This document shows positions 5,346-8,022 of a stretch of DNA of 8,022 bases, in pieces. Both the position numbers and the translations under genes were made by a program. The DNA lies in contig JAGQIY010000240.1 in assembly GCA_020430865.1 (NCBI GenBank), forward strand, positions 1 through 8,022, given 5' to 3'. Position 1 is the stretch's first letter, and every line of letters begins with the position of its first letter. The notes beneath the pieces are model-generated. The model saw only the letters and a program-made list of their open reading frames with translations, was not told where the DNA came from and did not search any database. The stretch is from Myxococcales bacterium. Lineage in GTDB: Bacteria; Myxococcota; Polyangia; Polyangiales; Polyangiaceae.

Positions 5346-5908
5346 AGGCCCGGCTCGCGGTCGCGGAGCAGCCGGCCGAGCTCACGGCGTTCACCTGCCC
5401 CGACTATGACGCGCTGCCGGGGTCGAAGCGTTGTCGCAGCTACCTCGGCAACGGTGGCTGCGCCCGCGAAGACCACTTCATGTGCGAGGAGTGGATGAAG
5501 GCCAACGGTCACGCCGTGCAGCCTCCGTCCGAGCCCCCACCCGCTCGCGATCTCTTCGGCAACGCGTTGCCCGATGAACCGCCACCGAAGAAGCTGGCGA
5601 CCGAGAAGCCCTCGGCGCCGAAGCCTTCGCCGGTCTCGGAGCAGCTTGCCGGCGATCGCGATGCTCCGCTGGTCCGCAACCTGACCGACGAGGACATCGC
5701 CTCGTTCAAGGCGCTCGGCGTCGAGGTTTGCATCGCGTCGGAGGAGATCGGCGAGGTCTGGATCGTGCCCGAGTACACCGGACAGGACCGACGCGAGCTG
5801 CGGATCGATCATGCGGCGACACTCACCGCCGTGTGCGCGACGTTCCCGGGCGCGAAGGTCACGTCCTTCGAGAAGCTGGTGAAGCCCGAGGCGTCGAAGC
5901 CGACCTGA
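5336..5908 (+). CDS. 190-aa four-cysteine protein of unknown function
   Basis: The N-terminal domain (about 15-55) has four cysteines, C21, C33, C42 and C50 (FTCPDYDALPGSKRCRSY, GNGGCAREDHFMCEEW), spaced 11, 8 and 7. This looks like a metal or Fe-S binding module with aromatic and acidic residues between. A Pro/Ala/Lys-rich linker (about 62-105) joins a C-terminal alpha/beta domain (about 112-182: LTDEDIASFKALGVEVCIASEEIGEVWIVPEY, then a helix and AKVTSFEKLVKPE). Its ATG overlaps the end of the preceding small gene; a weak GAGG is about 8 nt upstream. It sits 63 bp ahead of an Fe-S nuclease in the same direction, so it may be that nuclease's partner (inference). No family is recognised. Confidence 0.75.
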   Translation: MSLKARLAVAEQPAELTAFTCPDYDALPGSKRCRSYLGNGGCAREDHFMCEEWMKANGHAVQPPSEPPPARDLFGNALPDEPPPKKLATEKPSAPKPSPVSEQLAGDRDAPLVRNLTDEDIASFKALGVEVCIASEEIGEVWIVPEYTGQDRRELRIDHAATLTAVCATFPGAKVTSFEKLVKPEASKPT

Positions 5909-5931
5909 GCTGTCCCCGGTCGGCTTCGACG
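5892..5931 (+). repeat. 14-bp perfect inverted repeat over the stop of the 190-aa gene
   Basis: Arms of 14 bp (5892-5905, CGTCGAAGCCGACC, and 5918-5931) enclose a 12-nt loop that begins with the TGA stop. The RNA would form a very stable hairpin just before the nuclease leader. The following GCGCTTTGCCC is not a U-tract, so attenuation, RNA processing or a DNA-level operator is as likely as termination. Confidence 0.6.
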
Positions 5932-5965
5932 GCGCTTTGCCCTGGTGGCGACCACCACCGGAGGC
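5930..5965 (+). promoter_or_regulatory. shared gene leader, copy 2
   Basis: CGGCGCTTTGCCC (5930-5942), 14 nt, then ACCGGAGGC (5957-5965) precede the ATG at 5972. The spacer forms a perfect 6-bp hairpin TGGTGG-CGA-CCACCA (5943-5957) that ends right against the ribosome binding site. The layout matches copy 1 at 5137-5172, and both are preceded by an inverted repeat; here it is the 14-bp one. Confidence 0.55.
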
Positions 5966-5971
5966 AAGCGA

Positions 5972-7132
5972 ATGACCCGTCTGAGCTTCACGAAGCTATC
6001 CAGGTTCGAGACGTGCCCGCTCTCGTACAAGCTGCACTATCTCGATCGACTGACCTCGGAACCCGGCGTTCCGCTGCTCTTCGGCTCGGCCGTGCACGCG
6101 GTCCTCGAGAACCTCGTGCGCGAGCACATGCACGAGGAGCGCATTGGTCCGCTCCCGGAAGATCGTGCCGCCGAGCTGTGGCAAGAGGCATGGGCCAGGT
6201 CCGGGATGTCGGGCATCGACGTGTTCCGCGAGGGGCTCGACATCGTCCACCGCTTCGTCCGCGAGCAGGGTGTGCTCGAGCACCACGACGTGCTCGCCGT
6301 CGAGAAGGAGTTCCGGCTCACCGTCGGCGGCTTCGAGGTGCTCGGCTATCTCGATCGCGTCGATAGGGTCGACGACGAGACGGTGGAGGTCATCGACTAC
6401 AAGACCAACCGCCAGCTCTTCACCCGCGAGGAGACCGACGCCAGCCTGCAAATGTCGCTCTACCACCTGGCCGCGCAGGAGTTGTGGCCCTGGGCGAAAA
6501 AGGTGCGCCTCACGTTCTGGATGCTGCGGCATGGGCTGCGGCAGACCACCGAGCGAAGCACCGAGGACATCGAGGGAACGCGCCGCTACGTCGACACCCT
6601 CGGCACCACCATCACCAAGGCGTCCGAGTTTCCAGCGAAGCTCAACTCGAACTGCGTCTACTGCGATCACCGAAAGCACTGCCCGGCTTACGCCGATGCG
6701 CTGCAAGGCAAGCGTGAGTTCATCTGCGAGGACACGAGCGATCTGGAGGCTGTCGCGAAGGAGCGCGAAGAGTGCGCTCGCCTGGCCAAGGTGCTCTACG
6801 CCCGCAAGGGCGAGCTCGAAGGCGTGCTCAAGACGGCACTCAAGGAGCACGACGAGCTCGTGCTCGGCGGCGTCCGCTACACAATGTTCAAGACCAGCAA
6901 GAGTGACTACCCACTCGATCGCACGCTGGAGCTTCTGAGCCGCGAGACCGGCATGGCTTGGCACGAGCTGCTCGGCCGCGTTGCCGCCATCGACAACAAG
7001 TCCCTCGAAGGGCTGCTGAAGGAGCTGGGCAAGAAGCTCGATCGGCCCCGCGTGAACCTGCTCAAGGCCGAGCTCGACGCCGTCGCCACCAAGACCCACT
7101 CGCCACGCTTCTGGGCCAAGGAGGTGGCGTGA
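5972..7132 (+). CDS. PD-(D/E)XK exonuclease, Cas4/AddB/RecB-like, with Fe-S cysteines
   Basis: The 386-aa protein has the full motif set of the Fe-S RecB-like nucleases: the first cysteine C15 ([12 protein letters not shown]), H42 in [15 protein letters not shown] (about 110-114), the GYLDRVD aspartate D128, the core D142-Y-K144 (VIDYKT), the motif Q160-x3-Y164 (LQMSLYHL), and the cysteine triplet C228-x2-C231-x5-C237 that with C15 would hold a 4Fe-4S cluster. The nuclease module ends near 245. Residues 250-386 are a helical, charged extension ([24 protein letters not shown]). There is no helicase domain, so it is a stand-alone Cas4-like or phage-type exonuclease acting on DNA ends, for recombination or replication. 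No cas1, cas2 or array is near. The ATG at 5972 is chosen over the GTG at 5945 because GGAGG lies 7 nt upstream of it. Its stop overlaps the next start (TGATG). Confidence 0.9.
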   Translation: MTRLSFTKLSRFETCPLSYKLHYLDRLTSEPGVPLLFGSAVHAVLENLVREHMHEERIGPLPEDRAAELWQEAWARSGMSGIDVFREGLDIVHRFVREQGVLEHHDVLAVEKEFRLTVGGFEVLGYLDRVDRVDDETVEVIDYKTNRQLFTREETDASLQMSLYHLAAQELWPWAKKVRLTFWMLRHGLRQTTERSTEDIEGTRRYVDTLGTTITKASEFPAKLNSNCVYCDHRKHCPAYADALQGKREFICEDTSDLEAVAKEREECARLAKVLYARKGELEGVLKTALKEHDELVLGGVRYTMFKTSKSDYPLDRTLELLSRETGMAWHELLGRVAAIDNKSLEGLLKELGKKLDRPRVNLLKAELDAVATKTHSPRFWAKEVA

Positions 7133-8022
7133 TGCGACCGCTCGTCTTCGTCGACTGCGAGACGACCGGTCTCGACCCGGCTCGGCACGAGATCATCGAG
7201 GTCGCGGCCATCCGTGTGGAGCCGCGAGCCCTGGAGATCAAGACCGAGCTGGCGCTGAAGGTTCACCCCGAGCGCATCAGCGACGCCGATCCCGAGGCAC
7301 TCCGCATCAACGGGTACAACGAGGAGGCGTGGTCCGACGCCGTCTCGCTCGCCGAAGCCATGCAGCAGATCGCGCCCGTTCTCGATGGCTGCATGCTCGC
7401 CGGTCACAACGTGGCGTTCGACCGAAGCTTCCTCGATGCCGCCTGGAAGCACGTCGGTCATCGGCCGAATGGGCTCGATCATCATCTTCTCGACACGGCG
7501 ACCTTGGCCTGGCCGCTCCTCTCGGCTGGCTCGCTCGAATCCGTGTCGCTCACGCCCGTGTGCAAGCGCCTCGGCATCGAACGCGGCGAGGAGCACTGGG
7601 CCCTCGACGACGCTCGCGCGAGCCTGGAGGTGGCGAAGCGGCTCCTTCCTGTGATGGAGGACCACGCCCAGCTCTCGGCCTTCGCGGGTGACGAGCGGGC
7701 GATCTTCCGCACGCTGCTTCGCCGCATCGATGCCGGACGCAGCGAGTACGGACCGTGGAAGGCCGACGATGGCCGGCAGTATCTCCGCGAGGCTCTCGCC
7801 GAGGTGCTCGACGCGCTTCACTACTGCGCGGCGGAGCTCGTTCGCCTCGACCGGAAGCGAACGGTGCCCGGATTCCGGACGCGTCGGGTCTACGTCTGCC
7901 ACCCGTGCCGCAACGCACCCGCGGAGAACGTCGAGCGGGTGACGGCGATCTGCAAGGCGCTGTCGGCCAGCGGCCACCTGCCGGTCGCGCCCCAGCTCTA
8001 CCTGCCGCAGTTCATGGACGAG
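7132..8022 (+). CDS. DEDDh exonuclease fused to MazG-like and DUF4406-like segments (3' end missing)
   Basis: There are 297 residues with no stop before the window ends. Residues 1-175 are a DnaQ-like 3'-5' exonuclease: Exo I VDCETTGL (D8, E10), Exo [13 protein letters not shown] (D97), Exo III H155-x4-D160 in HWALDDARA, so the DEDDh set is complete. Residues about 186-240 ([20 protein letters not shown], then an [19 protein letters not shown] helix) resemble a fragment of an all-alpha MazG-type NTP pyrophosphatase (weak). From 252, [19 protein letters not shown] followed by a helix and [17 protein letters not shown] matches the start of DUF4406-type nucleoside deoxyribosyltransferase-like domains. 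AAGGAGG is 7 nt before the ATG, and TGATG couples it to the Cas4-like gene. It probably trims DNA and handles nucleotides in the same pathway as the upstream nuclease (inference). Confidence 0.88.
   Translation, partial: MRPLVFVDCETTGLDPARHEIIEVAAIRVEPRALEIKTELALKVHPERISDADPEALRINGYNEEAWSDAVSLAEAMQQIAPVLDGCMLAGHNVAFDRSFLDAAWKHVGHRPNGLDHHLLDTATLAWPLLSAGSLESVSLTPVCKRLGIERGEEHWALDDARASLEVAKRLLPVMEDHAQLSAFAGDERAIFRTLLRRIDAGRSEYGPWKADDGRQYLREALAEVLDALHYCAAELVRLDRKRTVPGFRTRRVYVCHPCRNAPAENVERVTAICKALSASGHLPVAPQLYLPQFMDE

Noticed and set aside
5996..7099. 367-codon minus-strand frame opposite the Cas4-like nuclease
   Set aside because: It is the antisense shadow of a gene with a complete motif set, common in GC-rich DNA.
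6907..7977. 356-codon minus-strand frame opposite the exonuclease fusion
   Set aside because: The plus strand encodes clear DEDDh motifs here; the antisense frame has no recognisable features.
5972..8022. CRISPR adaptation module, because of the Cas4-like nuclease and the DEDDh exonuclease (a DnaQ-like domain sometimes joins Cas2)
   Set aside because: No cas1, cas2, effector genes, or regularly spaced repeats with unique spacers are present in the window.

Overview
The window is GC-rich bacterial DNA with tightly packed genes, strong GGAGG-type ribosome binding sites, TGATG/ATGA gene overlaps and long shadow ORFs on the opposite strands. With no marker gene the host cannot be fixed. The composition, the sigma-like gene and the LexA type fit a Myxococcota or similar high-GC proteobacterial background (inference). 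The gene content looks like an accessory element (prophage, plasmid or integrative element) rather than core chromosome. No integrase, capsid, terminase, rRNA, tRNA or CRISPR array is visible.

Left arm (1-4665, all minus strand). In transcription order it holds a LexA/S24 self-cleaving repressor (4665-4039), an unrecognised 406-aa protein (4039-2819) and a 376-aa protein with an N-terminal zinc ribbon and a possible winged-helix C-terminus (2829-1699). These three genes overlap end to end and form one translationally coupled unit. After a 259-bp gap with small palindromes come a 71-aa Com-like double zinc-knuckle protein (1439-1224), a sigma-70-like protein (1068-130) and a 35-aa micro-ORF (133-26) joined to it by ATGA and preceded by a near-perfect Shine-Dalgarno.

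Centre (4666-5177, no convincing gene). This divergent control region has two parts. Next to lexA are three CTGTA/TACAG half-sites, two of them bracketing a perfect TTGACA box. Then come eight GTCCAC hexamers in 288 bp, the first four in one orientation and the last four in the other, around a purine/A-rich middle. Several match the DnaA box known from high-GC bacteria, so this is a candidate replication origin or iteron-like region.

Right arm (5178-8022, all plus strand). It holds a 55-aa acidic protein, a 190-aa four-cysteine protein, a complete Cas4/AddB-like PD-(D/E)XK nuclease with a four-cysteine Fe-S motif, and the start of a three-part protein: DEDDh (DnaQ-like) exonuclease, a short MazG-like helical segment, and a DUF4406/deoxyribosyltransferase-like domain that runs off the window. 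Two of these genes share a leader, CGGCGCTTTGCCC-N14-ACCGGAGGC, with inverted repeats around it, reminiscent of the start-associated sequences of some phages.

Taken together, a LexA-type repressor diverges from a nuclease/nucleotide-metabolism operon across an origin-like region, as in a phage immunity/early region. The repressor is also co-transcribed with two unfamiliar proteins. That three-gene unit, probably released by DNA damage, is the best candidate here for an undescribed system. Its function cannot be read from sequence alone.
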